The notes beneath the pieces were generated by a model, which was given only the letters and a program-made list of their open reading frames with translations, searched no databases and was not told the origin of the DNA. From Chelonoidis abingdonii (taxonomy: Eukaryota > Chordata > Testudines > Testudinidae): a stretch of 64,000 nucleotides of DNA. Shown here piece by piece: positions 46,928-57,374 of this stretch. The stretch lies in NCBI RefSeq assembly GCF_003597395.2, contig NC_133774.1, positions 32,872,270-32,936,269 of the forward strand, in the 5' to 3' direction. Both the position numbers and the translations under genes were made by a program. Position 1 is the stretch's first letter. Each line of letters starts with the position of its first letter.

Positions 46928-47218
46928 CAGGGGCGGCTCCAGGCCCCAGCACGCCAAGCGCATGCTTGGGGCGGCATGCCGTGGGGGGCGCTCTGTCGGT
47001 CGCCGGGAGGGCGGCAGGCAGGATGCCTTTGACGGCATGCCTGTAGAGGGTCTGCTGGTCCCATAGCTTTGGTGGACCTCCCACAGGTGTGCCTGCGGAG
47101 GGTCCGCTGCAGGCACATCTGCGGGAGGTCTACCGGAGCCACGGGACCGGCGACTGGCAAAGCGTCCCCCACGCATGACACCGTGCTTGGGGCGGTGAAA
47201 TGTCTAGAGCAGCCCCTG
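46928..47218. mobile_element. hAT-type element with perfect TSD, inside CR1
   Basis: Ends are CAGGGGCGGCTCCAG and CTAGAGCAGCCCCTG. The exact 8-bp TSD AACATTGA is at 46920-46927 and 47219-47226. It is GC-rich, with a GTGCTTGGGGCGG motif near the right end and ATGCTTGGGGCGG near the left. The minus-strand open frames crossing it (46827-47223) are artefacts. This is the least diverged copy of the family in the window. Confidence 0.95.
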
Positions 47219-47348
47219 AACATTGAGCAGATGTTTTCAGAGAACTATCCACAATGACTCCAAGATCTCTTTCTTGAGTGGTAACAGCTAATTCAGACTT
47301 TATCATTTTATATGTGCAGTTGGGATTATGTTTTCCAATGTGCATTAC

Positions 47349-48433
47349 TTAGCACTTATCAGCATAGAATTTCATCTGCCATTTTGTTGCCCAGTTACCC
47401 AGCTTTGGGAGATCCCTTTGTAATTCTTCACGGTCAGTTTTGGACTTAACTATCTTGAATAATTTTGTACCATCTGCAAACTTTGCCACCGCACTGATTA
47501 CTCCCTTCTCCAGATCATTTATGAATATATTGAACATCACTGGTCCCAGTACAGATCCTTGAGGGACCCCACTATTTACCTCTCTCCATTGTGAAAATTG
47601 ACTGTTTATTCCTACCCTTTGTTTCCTATCTTTTAACCAGTTACTGATCCATGAAAGGACCTTACTCTTGTGCCATGACTCAATACTTTGCTTAAGAGCC
47701 TTTGGTAAAGAATCTTGCCAAAGGCTTTCTGAAAGTCAAAGTACACTATATCAGCTGGATCACTCTTCTCCACATGTTTGTTGACCTCTTAAGGAATTCT
47801 AACAGATCGGTGAGGTATGATTTCCTTTTAGAAAAGCCCTGTTGTCTCTTCCCCAACAAATCATGTTCATCTGTGTATTTGATAATTCGGTTCTTTGCTA
47901 TAGTTTCAAACAATTTGCCTAGTGCTGAATTTATTTATACTGGTCTGCCAGGATTACCTCTAGAGCCTTTTGAAAAAAATTGATATCACATTAGCTATTC
48001 TCCAGTCATCTGGTACAGGGGCTGATTTAAGTGATAACCTACATAACACAGTTAGTAGTTCTGCAATTTCTTTTTTGAGTTCCTTCAGAACTCTTGGGTG
48101 AATACCATCTGGTCCTGGTGACTTATTATTACTGTTTAATTTATCAATTTGTTCCAAAACCTCCTCCATTAACACTTCAGTCTGGGATAGTTCTTCAGAT
48201 TTGTCACCTAAAAGGCATGGCTCAGGTGTGGGAATCTCCTTTACATCATCTGCAGTGAAGAGTGATTCAACAAATTCATTTTTGCTTCTCTGCAATGGCC
48301 TTGTGTTCCTTGAATGCGCCTTTAGCACATCAGTTGTGCAGTAGCCTCCCTTGTAGTTTGGCAGGCTTCCTGCTTCTGATGCAGTTAAAAAAATTGTTGT
48401 TAGTTTTTGTGTATTTTTGTAGGTGGTCTTCAA
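47349..48433 (-). pseudogene. CR1 reverse transcriptase remnant
   Basis: Upstream piece 48433-47960 (157 codons): NEFVESLFTADDVKEI, then LNSNNKSPGPDGIHPRVLKE (the GPDG box of RT) and APVPDDWRIANVISIF. After shifts, 47540-47349 gives FNIFINDLEKGVISA and KFADGTKLFKI, with WATKWQMKFYADKC. The catalytic FADD is changed to FADG at 47480-47469 (second Asp to Gly), which alone would kill the enzyme. In CR1 this domain performs target-primed reverse transcription. Order and spacing are as expected for ORF2. Confidence 0.85.
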
Positions 48434-48756
48434 ATTCTTTCTTGGCCTGCCTAATAATAGTCTGCATTTGACTTGCCAGAGTTTATGTTCCTTTCTATTT
48501 TCCTCAGTAGAATTTGATTTACAGTTTTAAAAGGATGTCTTTTTCTCTCAAACCTCCTCGTTTACTCTCTTCTTTAACTATGGTGGTATGATGGGTGTTT
48601 TGGTCCCATTATTATTATTTGGGGTATACCTACAGTTTGAGCCTCTTTTATGATGTTTCTAAAAAGTTTCCACAAAGCTTGCAGGCATTTCGTTCTTTTG
48701 ACAGTTCCTTTTAATTTCTGTTTAACTAGCCTTCTCATTTTTGTAAAGTTCCTCTA

Positions 48757-48921
48757 TTATACTTGGACCCAGCAGAGAAGAAGAGTGACACAGAGGAAGC
48801 TGATAGAAATACAGTTGTGCTTGTTTTATTGTTCTTGCAGTAAAACAAACTAACACAAATGTGAGGCTTTGCATAGGAGAGTGGAGAGCACTCAAACATC
48901 TAAAAGGGGCAGGACATCACA
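48757..48921 (-). repeat. 3' LTR of gypsy element
   Basis: Plus-strand text GAGGCTTTGCATAGGAGAGT and ATAGAAATACAGTTGTGC match the LTR at 54200 (GAGGCTTTGCACTGGGGAGG, ATAGAAACCTAGCTGTC). It ends GGACATCACA, i.e. TGTGATGTCC at the LTR start in element sense. About 165 bp. The visible mismatches between the two LTRs imply an old insertion. The outer edge is approximate. Confidence 0.8.
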
Positions 48922-49110
48922 TTCCTTCACCATACTTTAAAAAACGTTTCAAACACCTATATATTATCAGTTTACCTGGCTAACAATAAACACTGTATAA
49001 CATGACTAAAATATGTGAGTGGACTGCCAGAGAATCTTAAATTACAAGGAATTTTTCTGCCCTGAAGTAGCAACTCAGTTACTAAACAATGTAAAAGTTT
49101 AGACACACAA

Positions 49111-50202
49111 CTAGTTTTCACACTCTCTTGGGATAACATGATGATGGCAGTGGGCAGTGTTCTCAATAACAGGAACAGTTGATGGTAAGGAATCAACTGA
49201 ATGTGGTACCAAAGTTTCTCCCAACAAGTTGTTGAAATTAGGAGTTGTAACAAGATCAGAGGAATAGAAAATCCTACTGGAACATCCCTGATCTCCCATA
49301 TTTTTTGAGGCTACAACTGGTCCATATATTGTTTCCATAAAATACTGTTGGATAGTTTTACCATGAATGAAAGAGGTTATGTGCATTTTACAAGTTCTTC
49401 ACATACCATTTCACTCCAGAACCATAGTTGCAAGTCCACACTAAAACTCCTACATAAAAAAAAAAAAAAAAGTCAATTTGCATAGTGTGGGATTTGGCCA
49501 CATGTGAATCAATATCAAGATGTAGCAGTCCCAACAGGTACGCAAAGATCACTTCAAGAAAAGAGATGCAGGTAACTGTTGAGTAGTAGCATGTGGTGTG
49601 TTCCTGGAGACAGGCAAGAAATTGTCCAGTTTCTGTTGATGGCTCAAAAGAGACTTGTTAGCTTTTAAGGCATGCTTAAGTATTTGTAAAAAGTATTCTG
49701 GTAGTCTATTTGTAGCAGGATGGTGTGGAACAGAGCAAATGTGCTGAATTCTACTTGAAGCTAGGAATCACTGAAATTCTTCAGAGCAGAATTGAGATCC
49801 AGTGTCACTCACCAATTGTAACGGTAAACAAGATACAAAGATGTCCAGTTGTCTTGGTAGCTGTAATTGAATTCATTCTGAAAACTTCTGGCCATTTCAA
49901 ATGGGTGTCAACTATGACCAAAAACACAGAACCTTCTAAAGGTCCAGCAAAGCTCATATGAATAGGTGTCCAAGGAGTCTGAGGCCACAACTAAGGGTGT
50001 AGACAAGTTGGATCAGGATCATGCTGAATTTGCTGACATACAGTACAGCACAGCACATTGCCTTCCTTTCACTATCTTTGTCAATCCCTGGCCACCAGAC
50101 ATGACTCTGGGCTATGGCCTTCAACTGTAAAATGCTAAAATGACCTTTGCAAAGAGCTTCCAAAACCTGAGATTGAAGTGATTTTTGAATGATCACTTGC
50201 AT
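49111..50202 (-). pseudogene. gypsy integrase remnant
   Basis: At 50202-49954 the zinc-binding region reads LEALCKGHFSILQLKAIAQS and HVWWPGIDKD, the typical entry to integrase. At 49990-49805, WTPIHMSFAGPLEGSVFLVI and VDTHLKWPEVF match the catalytic core, but the usual HIDFAGP has become HMSFAGP, so the first catalytic Asp is lost. At 49386-49111 a C-terminal tail (YGPVVASKNMGDQG, STVPVIENTA) follows. Integrase would insert the cDNA copy. It lies last in pol, as in Ty3/gypsy. Confidence 0.8.
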
Positions 50203-50859
50203 TCACAAAAAGATACAACCATAAGTCACAGATAAGTCATGCTGATGTGACACAAATTGTGTAAATGGGATTCATTTGATCCAATCCTGTACCTTATAGT
50301 ACCATTTTCCTTCACAAGAGAAAACATATCATCCTTAGCCATTTCTTTACTGATGTCTGTGCCAATTATTGGGAACTATCCATCAAATTGAGATAGACAG
50401 TTCATCTGAAGTTTCTTTGAGTTGACAGGAGCCTGGGCACGGCAGAAATGACAGCCCATCAGCGCTTTGTGCTGAGTCCCTTTATGGAATTGAATAGTAT
50501 TGAAATGAGCTGAGATTAGCAATGCCCATCATTAAATTCAAGTGGGAGATTAATCATGGAATTCCATATTTCAGTCCAAAAATTGAAAGTAATGGGTGAT
50601 GATCCAGCAACAGGTTAAAATATCTACCATACAGGTAGGCATGGAACTTCTGAATTCTGAAGAAATGCTGAGAGCCTTTCACTCTATTTGCTCATTGTAC
50701 TCAGAAGTAGACAGTGTTTGTGAAGTGAAGGCAATTAGTTTCTTCATGCCATTAGGGAAATGTGGGAAAGAACCACACTGATTCCATATAGTGAAGCATC
50801 ACAAGCAAATGTTAATGTTAGCAAGGCATCAAAGTGCATAAGAACTTTGCTAATGCACA

Positions 50860-51906
50860 ATCACACTCATTAGTCCATTTCCACTTGTTCTTCACTTGTA
50901 ACAGTTCATGTAAAGGTGCCAATACTGTCACCAGATTAGGCAGAAATTTATTGTCATAGTTAAGAAGTCCTAAGAATTAATGTAACTGTGATATATTCTC
51001 TGGGGGTGACACTTCAAGAATGACCTGCTGTTTCTCTAGTGATTTCCTCAAGTCCATGGCATCAATTACATGTTTAAGGTATTCAAATGAAGGTTTGAAA
51101 AACTCATATTTGTCTCAACATATGTTGCTCATGGTCTTTCAAACATTCTAAAACATTGTCCAAAAGTCAAAGATAATCCTTCCTTGTAACAAGGATGTCA
51201 TCCAAATAGCACTGAACTCTGTTCAGTCCCTTCAGAATCTCATTTATGGCTTTCTGGACCAGAGCAGGTGTCAATGTCATTCCAAGAGGCAACTGTTACA
51301 AAATAAGCCTCTTTGTGTGTTGATTGTGAGAGATTTGCAAGATGCCAGATCAATCTACATTTGTTGGTATGCATTCAGAAAATCCAATTTACTGAAACAC
51401 TGTCCACTGCTAAGAATAGTAAACAAATATTCAATACAAGGTAGTGGATACTGGTCGGCACATAAAACCACATTCAGAGTTCCTTTAAAATCTCCACAAA
51501 TTTAAACTGAGCCATCCTTCTTGATCACTGGTACTGTGAAAACTTGTTGATCACTATGTGAAACTGGTAACAAAACTCAGATGTTCAATAAATGGTCCAA
51601 ATCAGCTTCTACCAGAGGCTTCAGAGCATAAGGCACAAAGCTGAGTTTGCAATATTTTGGCTTGCTGTCAAACTTAAAAGTAAGCTTCACTGATATGTTG
51701 CTTACCTGTACAAGCTGTTTTTCAAAACCTTTGAAGTGTATGTCCAGTATTTCTTGAAGATTTTGAGGTGATTTCATGATCACCTTGATCTCGATCCAAT
51801 TCACCTTGAGCTTCTCAAGCCAAGATCTGCAAAATAAAGGTGGATACTTTCCTTCAGTCACATAAAAGGGCAAAACAACTAATTGTCTAGCTAGCAGAAC
51901 TTTCAC
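50860..51906 (-). pseudogene. gypsy protease end, reverse transcriptase remnant
   Basis: From 51906: a protease-to-RT linker (CRSWLEKLKVNW) and the RT start YALKPLVEADLDHLL. Broken frames then give GDFKGTLNVVLCADQYPLP (about 51490), KLDFLNAYQQM (about 51380) and the catalytic box YLDDILVTR at about 51208-51182, with YLDD intact at 51208-51197. Downstream, FLGLLNYDNKFLPNL and PLHELLQ lead to the RNase H region near 50900. Stops are frequent. This was the RT of the element. Confidence 0.85.
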
Positions 51907-52096
51907 CTGGTATAAATCTTCAAAACTGTGGAGTTTTCTTCCAGAGGAAGTTGGGACAAAGTCTGGTGATAGCTAAATGCAGAAATCAGTGACATAGAAA
52001 CTCCAGTATCAAGCTCAATTCTTGTAGGTATGCCTTTGATCAACGGTATGATCTAGGCACCATTTCTGTCTCCAGCTTTTGATAACATGTGCAATG
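51907..52096 (-). pseudogene. gypsy aspartic protease remnant
   Basis: Minus-strand reading gives TRIELDTGVSMSLISAFSYH. The catalytic triad DTG is kept at 52010-52002, followed by the usual hydrophobic Ser-Leu-Ile. It continues LSQLPLEENSTVLKIYT and then a stop. It lies between the gag knuckles and the RT as expected. Confidence 0.8.
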
Positions 52097-53340
52097 CTAG
52101 GCCTTGATCATTGTCACTAGAGCTCTTCTCTTTTTCCACAGTATGATTTCCCGACTTCTGTCCTTTCTTTGGTTTAGTATTAACAGGTGTCTTCTTGCGT
52201 GTACTGTTGCTCTATGTTGCTGGCCATTGAACTGTGCCTCAGCAATGTGTCCCTTCTTCTGACACTTTCTGCAAGTAATCTGGCATGCCCAGCAATCCTT
52301 CTCAGCATGCATTGTTTGTGCACCACAGCCACATGAAAATTTCTTACATTCCTGTGGTCCTCTGTCCTGCTGTTTCATGAGATGAACTTTTTGGTTACAT
52401 TAATTCCAGAGAATCCTTCTCTGTGACTTCCATTGCAACCGCCACTTCCATAGCATCTGAATGTAAGCATGATACAATCTATAACTTCTTTTGGACTTGG
52501 CCATTGTGTAATCCAGAGACTAATTTGTCATGCAGGGCATCACTTAATGTTTGTCCATGCTCTGACAACTTGGTTAGAGCCACAAACTGCTACTGACTCT
52601 CCATTTCCATGTTGTTATTGATTAAACTGTTATCATTCTGCTATCATCGAGATAGGAGAAAATTGTTCCTTCATTGCTGCAGCAATTGCAGTGTACATGG
52701 CAATTCCAGCACAGTTGGACACAAAGATAACACAACAGTCCATATGTCTTTGGACCCATAGATAGATAACACAACAATCCATATGCCTTTGGACCCATCA
52801 CAGCTGGCAAGGTCAAAATTCATCATCCATCTGGAATGGTGCTGCAGTGTACAAATTGCTCAAAACATTCAATACACCACCCATGATTCACAGTTGTTAT
52901 CGAATTCACCAACATTGCCCACAAAAGGTCCCATTTCACTGCTCTCTTGTTGGACTTCATACCTCCTAGACATCTCATGCCACAAGAAAACTGTTTATGT
53001 TACCGCTCCATCTGCTGTTGAACACCTTCTGCTGGTTGTGTACTCACACTGCAAACTACAGAATTCTTCCTTTGGTTTTACTTGGGCTCCCCCTCTGCTG
53101 GCAATAAACACTCAGTGCAGGCTAACCTGTTTCTCTGCCTCTGCACGAGGTCAGTCAAGATGGCTGCTTGCTTCCACTTCACTTTTCTGTATGAACAGTT
53201 CCAGCTGTAACTGCAGAATCCCTATCCATTGTTCTATCTTTATTTGCCTGCCTCCCCTTCTCTAACTGGCTGGTTCATGCTGAGCCAGGACCAAAAACAG
53301 CAGTCTGTCAACCTGTGCCTCTAGCTGAACTTTGTCTCCT
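52097..53340 (-). pseudogene. gypsy gag remnant with zinc knuckles
   Basis: The best part is 52378-52097 (93 codons): KKFSCGCGAQTMHAEKDCWA and CRKCQKKGHIAEA, a double knuckle whose last Cys is lost. The upstream half, to about 53340, is riddled with stops, but minus-strand coding relics and an in-frame 39-bp duplication (52726-52801) remain. The plus-strand frame at 52783-53265 is antisense to it. Gag would form the particle. Confidence 0.65.
52726..52801. repeat. 39-bp tandem duplication, two copies
   Basis: GATAACACAACAGTCCATATG starts at 52726 and GATAACACAACAATCCATATG at 52765. Each unit runs on through TTTGGACCCAT. The period of 39 is 13 codons and lies in the gag region, so it would have been frame-neutral. 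Few differences separate the copies, so it is younger than the gag decay. Confidence 0.85.
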
Positions 53341-53349
53341 TTTACATAG

Positions 53350-54110
53350 TAGTATGAAAGTCAAAGCCATCTTGCTATCTGTGGGTAAGGTTGCCATGAA
53401 CTCTGCTATTTCAGGAAGAGAGACTCAACTGCGACCAGACTTCATCAGTACTAATGAGGAACAGAAGATCATCATGGTGGATGTCACAATTCCCTTTGAG
53501 TACAGGATCCCAGCCTTCTGTGATGCCCGAACTCAAGATGGAGAAATACGCCCCTCTGGCTGATGCCTTGAGAGCTAAGGGTTACCAGATTCAGACACAT
53601 GCGCTGATCATCAAAGCCCTGTGTGCATATGATCCCAGTAACGAGCAAGTGTTGTGGGAATGTGGAATTGGTCAGTGCTATGCTCGGCTGATGGGACAAC
53701 TCATGGTGTCAGATGCCATCAAGGGACATTTATTTAGAACATATCTCAATGCATCAGCAGTACCAGCAGAGATGAGCTGTGGTGCCATTGGGAAAGTAAC
53801 TGAAATACTTCTCTGGTTGTATTTACTGAGGGACAACCTACCCCAAATTCTCTAGTACAGAGGGACAATCTACACTCATTGTTATATACTTGAATATTTG
53901 AATTCTAATACTTAAGCTGTATTGATAAATGTATTAACCTTAATTTGGATTATGGCAGATAATATACTATATGTATGTTATGACTTTTAAACCAAACTTT
54001 GTACTTTGGGATAATTTAAGCATTATAAGCAGATATAAGCAGCGTTATAAGCAGATGCTCTCTTTCCTTAACCTGTGTATTAGATCATTTTAACATTAGC
54101 CTTAATAAAA
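53350..54110 (+). mobile_element. R2-type LINE 3' fragment (restriction-like endonuclease end)
   Basis: Plus strand, opposite to the surrounding gypsy element. The frame at 53315-53563 carries LRPDFISTNEEQKIIMVDVT and PFEYRIPAFCDAR: the RPD-x13-D spacing of the restriction-like endonuclease in R2-type LINEs. After one shift, the frame at 53454-53855 gives EKYAPLADALRAKGYQIQ, ALIIKALCAYDPSNEQVL and CYARLMGQLMVSDAIKGH, the conserved C-terminus of that group. An AT-rich stretch with AATAAA near 54106 may be its 3' UTR. RT and finger domains are absent. The exact clade (R2, Utopia or other) is unknown. Confidence 0.8.
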
Positions 54111-54199
54111 TTTTTAGTTGCTTCATTTCTCTTCTTATTGTTCAGGCAATGGGAGATCTGGAAATTCATGGGATATAAATCCTGTGTCACCAATGTTAT

Positions 54200-54373
54200 A
54201 TTTCAGACCCTGTTGAGAAGGAGATTGACATAGACACAGGGACAACTGATAGAAACCTAGCTGTCTGCTGTACTTGCTTCACTGTTTTTGCAGCAAAACT
54301 GAAGTGAAAATGAAATGAGGCTTTGCACTGGGGAGGGGAGAGTGCTCAAATAATTTAAGAGGTAGGCCATCAT
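54200..54373 (-). repeat. 5' LTR of gypsy element
   Basis: Starts after ...GTGTCACCA on the plus strand and ends AGGCCATCATA, where CR1 text resumes soon after (TTTAAATGCAGC). It is about 174 bp, a little longer than the left copy through small indels. The two LTRs are the terminal repeats of one insertion. Confidence 0.8.
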
Positions 54374-54555
54374 ATCCCCTTTTTTAATTTAAATGCAGCT
54401 ATGATGGGTTCCCTTTGTATTCCCCTCCCCTACAAGGGTGTTAAATTTCATTATATTAATTATTACCAAATGGTTCAGCTATATCCACCTCTTGAACCAG
54501 ACATGTGTACTATTTTGGACTAAGTCAATTACCTCTCCCCTTGTGGGTTCCAGGA

Positions 54556-54756
54556 CTAACTGCTCCAAGACATGTCAAGACATTTTATCTCTGCATCCCT
54601 CCCTGAGGTTATCTGTTCCCAGTCAATATGGAGGTAGTTGAAATCCCCCAATATTATTGAGTTTTCTATTTTTATAGTGTCTCTAATCTCCCTGAGCAAT
54701 TCACAATCACCATCCTGGTCAGGTAGCCAGTAGTGTATCCCTATCGCCGTACTCAT
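54556..54756 (-). pseudogene. CR1 endonuclease remnant
   Basis: The frame includes HYWLPDQDGDCELL and SIILGDFNYLHIDWEQ, the GDFNYPxIDW box of CR1 apurinic-type endonucleases, plus SGRDAEIKCL. It lies upstream of the RT in element order, separated from it by the gypsy insertion. Further endonuclease relics extend to about 55150 in broken frames. The enzyme would nick target DNA. This copy is not functional. Confidence 0.8.
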
Positions 54757-55214
54757 TATTCAAGCATGGAATTTCTATCCATAGAGATTCTCTGATACAG
54801 TTCTATTCATTTAAGATTTTTGCTCTGTTTGACTCTATTCTTTCTTTTGCATCTAGTGCCACTCCCCCACCTTTAGCACAATTTACTCTGCCATTCCTAT
54901 ATATTTTGTATCCTGACATTACCATTTCCCACTGATTATCCTCATTCCACCAAGTTTCTGTGATGCCTATTATGTATGTCTTTATTTAATATCAGACAGT
55001 CAAGTTCACCTATCTTAGTATTTAGACTTCTTTCATTTTTGTACAAGCCCTTATAAAATTTGTCAATATTTAGTTTTCTGCCTTCATGTGATGTAATTGA
55101 ATAGGACTTTTTTTTCACTGGACTGTTATGCTTCAGTTCCTACCTGAACTTTATCAGCTTGGACCCACTGTCCCAGACAATCTTCCCATACACTATCCCT
55201 TAACAGTGCCACTT

Positions 55215-55835
55215 TCCCAGTAGCTACTAGGGGAACCCAGCTCTGCCCTCTATGCTGGATTCAAGCCCAGGGACCCTACAATGAGCAGTTAAGGTCTGCA
55301 CAGTCTTATCCCTAACTGCTGTGTCCTTGGGCTACTTCCTACCTTAACTTCTCTCACTCTGAGGCTACGTCTAGACTACCCGCCGTATCGGTGGATTAAA
55401 ATCGATTGCTCGGGGATCGATATATCGCGTCTCATCTAGATGCTATCTATCGATCCCTGAGCGTGCTTATATCGATTCCGGAACTCCACCAACCCCAACA
55501 GAGTTCCGGAATCGACAGGGGGAGCCGCGGACATTGATCCCGCGCGGTGAGGACGGGTGAGTAATCCGATCTTAGATATTCGACTTTAGCTGAAGTTGCG
55601 TATCTAAGATCGATTTCCACCCATAGTGTAGACCAGCCCTGCGAGTGACTGCAGTTTCTCTCTCTGCAGCCCCCTCCTTCGCTCAGCTATTAGTTCCTGT
55701 CCAACTGAGCCTCATCTCTAATTAGTGCTCACTGCGCCTTGGCTCCTACTCCAGGTGCAGCCTAGGTAGTTAATTGGCCCCCATAACCACCTTAAACCTT
55801 CAGGCCTTGTATGGGGTGGCCACCGCATCACAGCT
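55215..55835. repeat. LTR-like repeat with nested MITE
   Basis: GC-rich, pyrimidine-biased sequence from AGTAGCTACTAGGGGAACCC to GGTGGCCACCGCATCACA differs sharply from its AT-rich flank and lies at the 5' limit of the CR1. Its right end CATCACA is like the ends of LTRs at 21419 and 62128. The left edge and TSD are not clear. I read it as an LTR or LTR fragment split by the MITE at 55363. Confidence 0.45.
55363..55641. mobile_element. MITE rich in ATCGAT, nested
   Basis: Ends are GGCTACGTCTAGACTACC and TAGTGTAGACCAGCCCTG, partly inverted (GTCTA-ACTA against TAGTGTAGAC). The inside has GATCGATATATCG, CTATCGATCCC, ATATCGATTCCGG and AGATCGATTTCC, an unusual density of ATCGAT in this genome. CpG is high relative to its surroundings. 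The superfamily is uncertain, as no TSD is clear. The partial copy at 63846 shares the ATCGATTT motifs and the GTCTACACT-type tip. Confidence 0.75.
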
Positions 55836-55840
55836 CTTCC

Positions 55841-57374
55841 TTTCTCCAAAGGTTCCCCAGTTCCTAATAAAGCTAAATCCGTTCTCCAAACTCCATTATC
55901 TTACCCATGCATTGAGACCCTGCAGTTCTGCTGTCTAACTGGTCCTACACATGGAACTGGAAGCATTTCAGAGAATCCTACTGTGGAAGTGCTAGACTTT
56001 AATCTCTTTCTTAGCAACTTAAATTTGGCCTCCAGTGCCTCTCTTTCAGACAAAGAATATGTATTCCAATATTTGTGAAGGATGTTGTGCACATATTTAT
56101 TGTCCTTTGTGTTATTAATAAAAGAACATAATAAAAAATTCACTAAGAATGGCTTAGGGAAAGGATCCCAAAATAAAATAGTATAATATTCAGGGTCTGG
56201 ACATTCTTCTGAATTGTGATGCAAAACTCTGTGTCTAAAAATAAAATCTAATTTAAAAACATATGAAAGGCAATTTTTAGTATCCACCAAAAGATGAAAA
56301 AGCATCTCTGAATTCTACTTTATCTCATCTACTGTAATTTTTTTTCAGAAGTATTTTCAGCAGTCTAATTGGGGCTGCATTGAAGATCAAAATATTGATC
56401 ATAACTTCTTAAAAAGGAGTCACATTGTGTTACCAGGGCCGCTTGGGGCCTTCTTCTGAACTATAAATCCACTGTGACCTTATTATTCATTGATAGCTAG
56501 ATATTCTCAGGTTACAATCCTTGACCACATGGCACTTTGTCAGACTAACTAATGAAGGAACCCCTAATCTTTACTTAATTGAATGACACTGAATAAAGTT
56601 TATCTAAGTTACCTAATCTTAGCCACTGGAACAACTTGCATAATATCTAAGGTAATATATAACCTCTTAATAGCCATATTGACATTTGGAAGCCTTATTG
56701 ATTCATCTAAAATCCCATGTGTTATTTTTCTATGTGGTATGACAATACTGTTGACCTGAAAGAATGTTTAATTACCTGTTTTAATACACCTTTTAATAGG
56801 GTAATATACCCTTTTCAGACGCAGTGTATATATCTCTTAGAAATATTCTACTGTGACATAGAGATGCCTTCATCTGAAAAATTCTGCTTAGATTGCACAG
56901 GAAAAGAACCTGGCTCATTAAAATGTATTTTATCATCTGTATGTAAATATTGCATTTTCAAGACTTGAAAATATAGGGAATTATTCTGAACTGTCAGTAG
57001 GGGAATGACTGGATGACTTAATTAGTCTTTTCCATGTCTAATTTCTATGATTTCATGAATGCAGAAGAAAATACAATTTTTTTCTCTCTCTTTTCTCTTT
57101 CTACCATATGACACTTTTCAGTCAAGCACATAAGTTGTTCATAATTATGGCATATTAAGAAAACATGCGTAAATCAAGACCTTACAGTAAATAAGAAAAG
57201 AGAGAGAGAACCAAATTCTATCACCCTTCTTTTGTCCCAAAGGCTATATTCTGTCCCAATTAAAATGCTATGCAACCAAATAGTCTTCAACGGAATTTTT
57301 TGGGGTGCAAAGCACTGCAAAATTTGATCCTGTATCTCTTTACCTGGCCTGTGGTCCTAGTCCAATTAAGCGCC
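55841..57374. other. Unassigned AT-rich stretch
   Basis: AT-rich. A minus-strand frame of 134 codons (56305-55901) and a plus frame at 56717-56968 show no known domain. Confidence 0.5.

Larger units (their letters stand above)
48757..54373 (-). mobile_element. Ty3/gypsy LTR retrotransposon, about 5.6 kb, inside CR1
   Basis: Minus-strand element with short LTRs at both ends and, in order, gag knuckles (52378-52250), protease (about 52015), RT (51900-50900) and integrase (50200-49110). The right LTR is followed by a possible primer-binding site, TGGTGACACAGG on the minus strand at about 54199. A purine-rich GGTGAAGGAA just before the left LTR (48931-48922) is a candidate polypurine tract. The coding is full of stops. 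An R2-type fragment sits in its 5' region. Gypsy inserted into an already present CR1. Confidence 0.85.
46385..55213 (-). mobile_element. CR1 LINE, about 2.9 kb, split by hAT-type and gypsy elements
   Basis: Minus-strand CR1 pieces lie at 54374-55213 (endonuclease end), 47219-48756 (RT) and 46385-46927 (distal ORF2 and 3' region). The gypsy element (48757-54373) and a hAT-type element (46928-47218) separate them. The 3' region matches the fragment at 7780. The sequence at both junctions reads straight on when the insertions are removed (for example AAGTTCCTCTATTA to TTTAAATGCAGC). Frames carry stops and shifts. The 5' end and ORF1 are missing beyond the LTR-like repeat at 55215. Confidence 0.85.

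Noticed and set aside
52783..53265. 160-codon plus-strand open frame
   Set aside because: It is antisense to the gypsy gag, rich in Ser/Cys/Leu as antisense frames often are, and matches no family.
55901..56305. 134-codon minus-strand frame as a possible host exon
   Set aside because: No recognisable domain, AT-rich Phe/Leu/Lys composition and no splice or promoter context. It could only be revived by transcript data.
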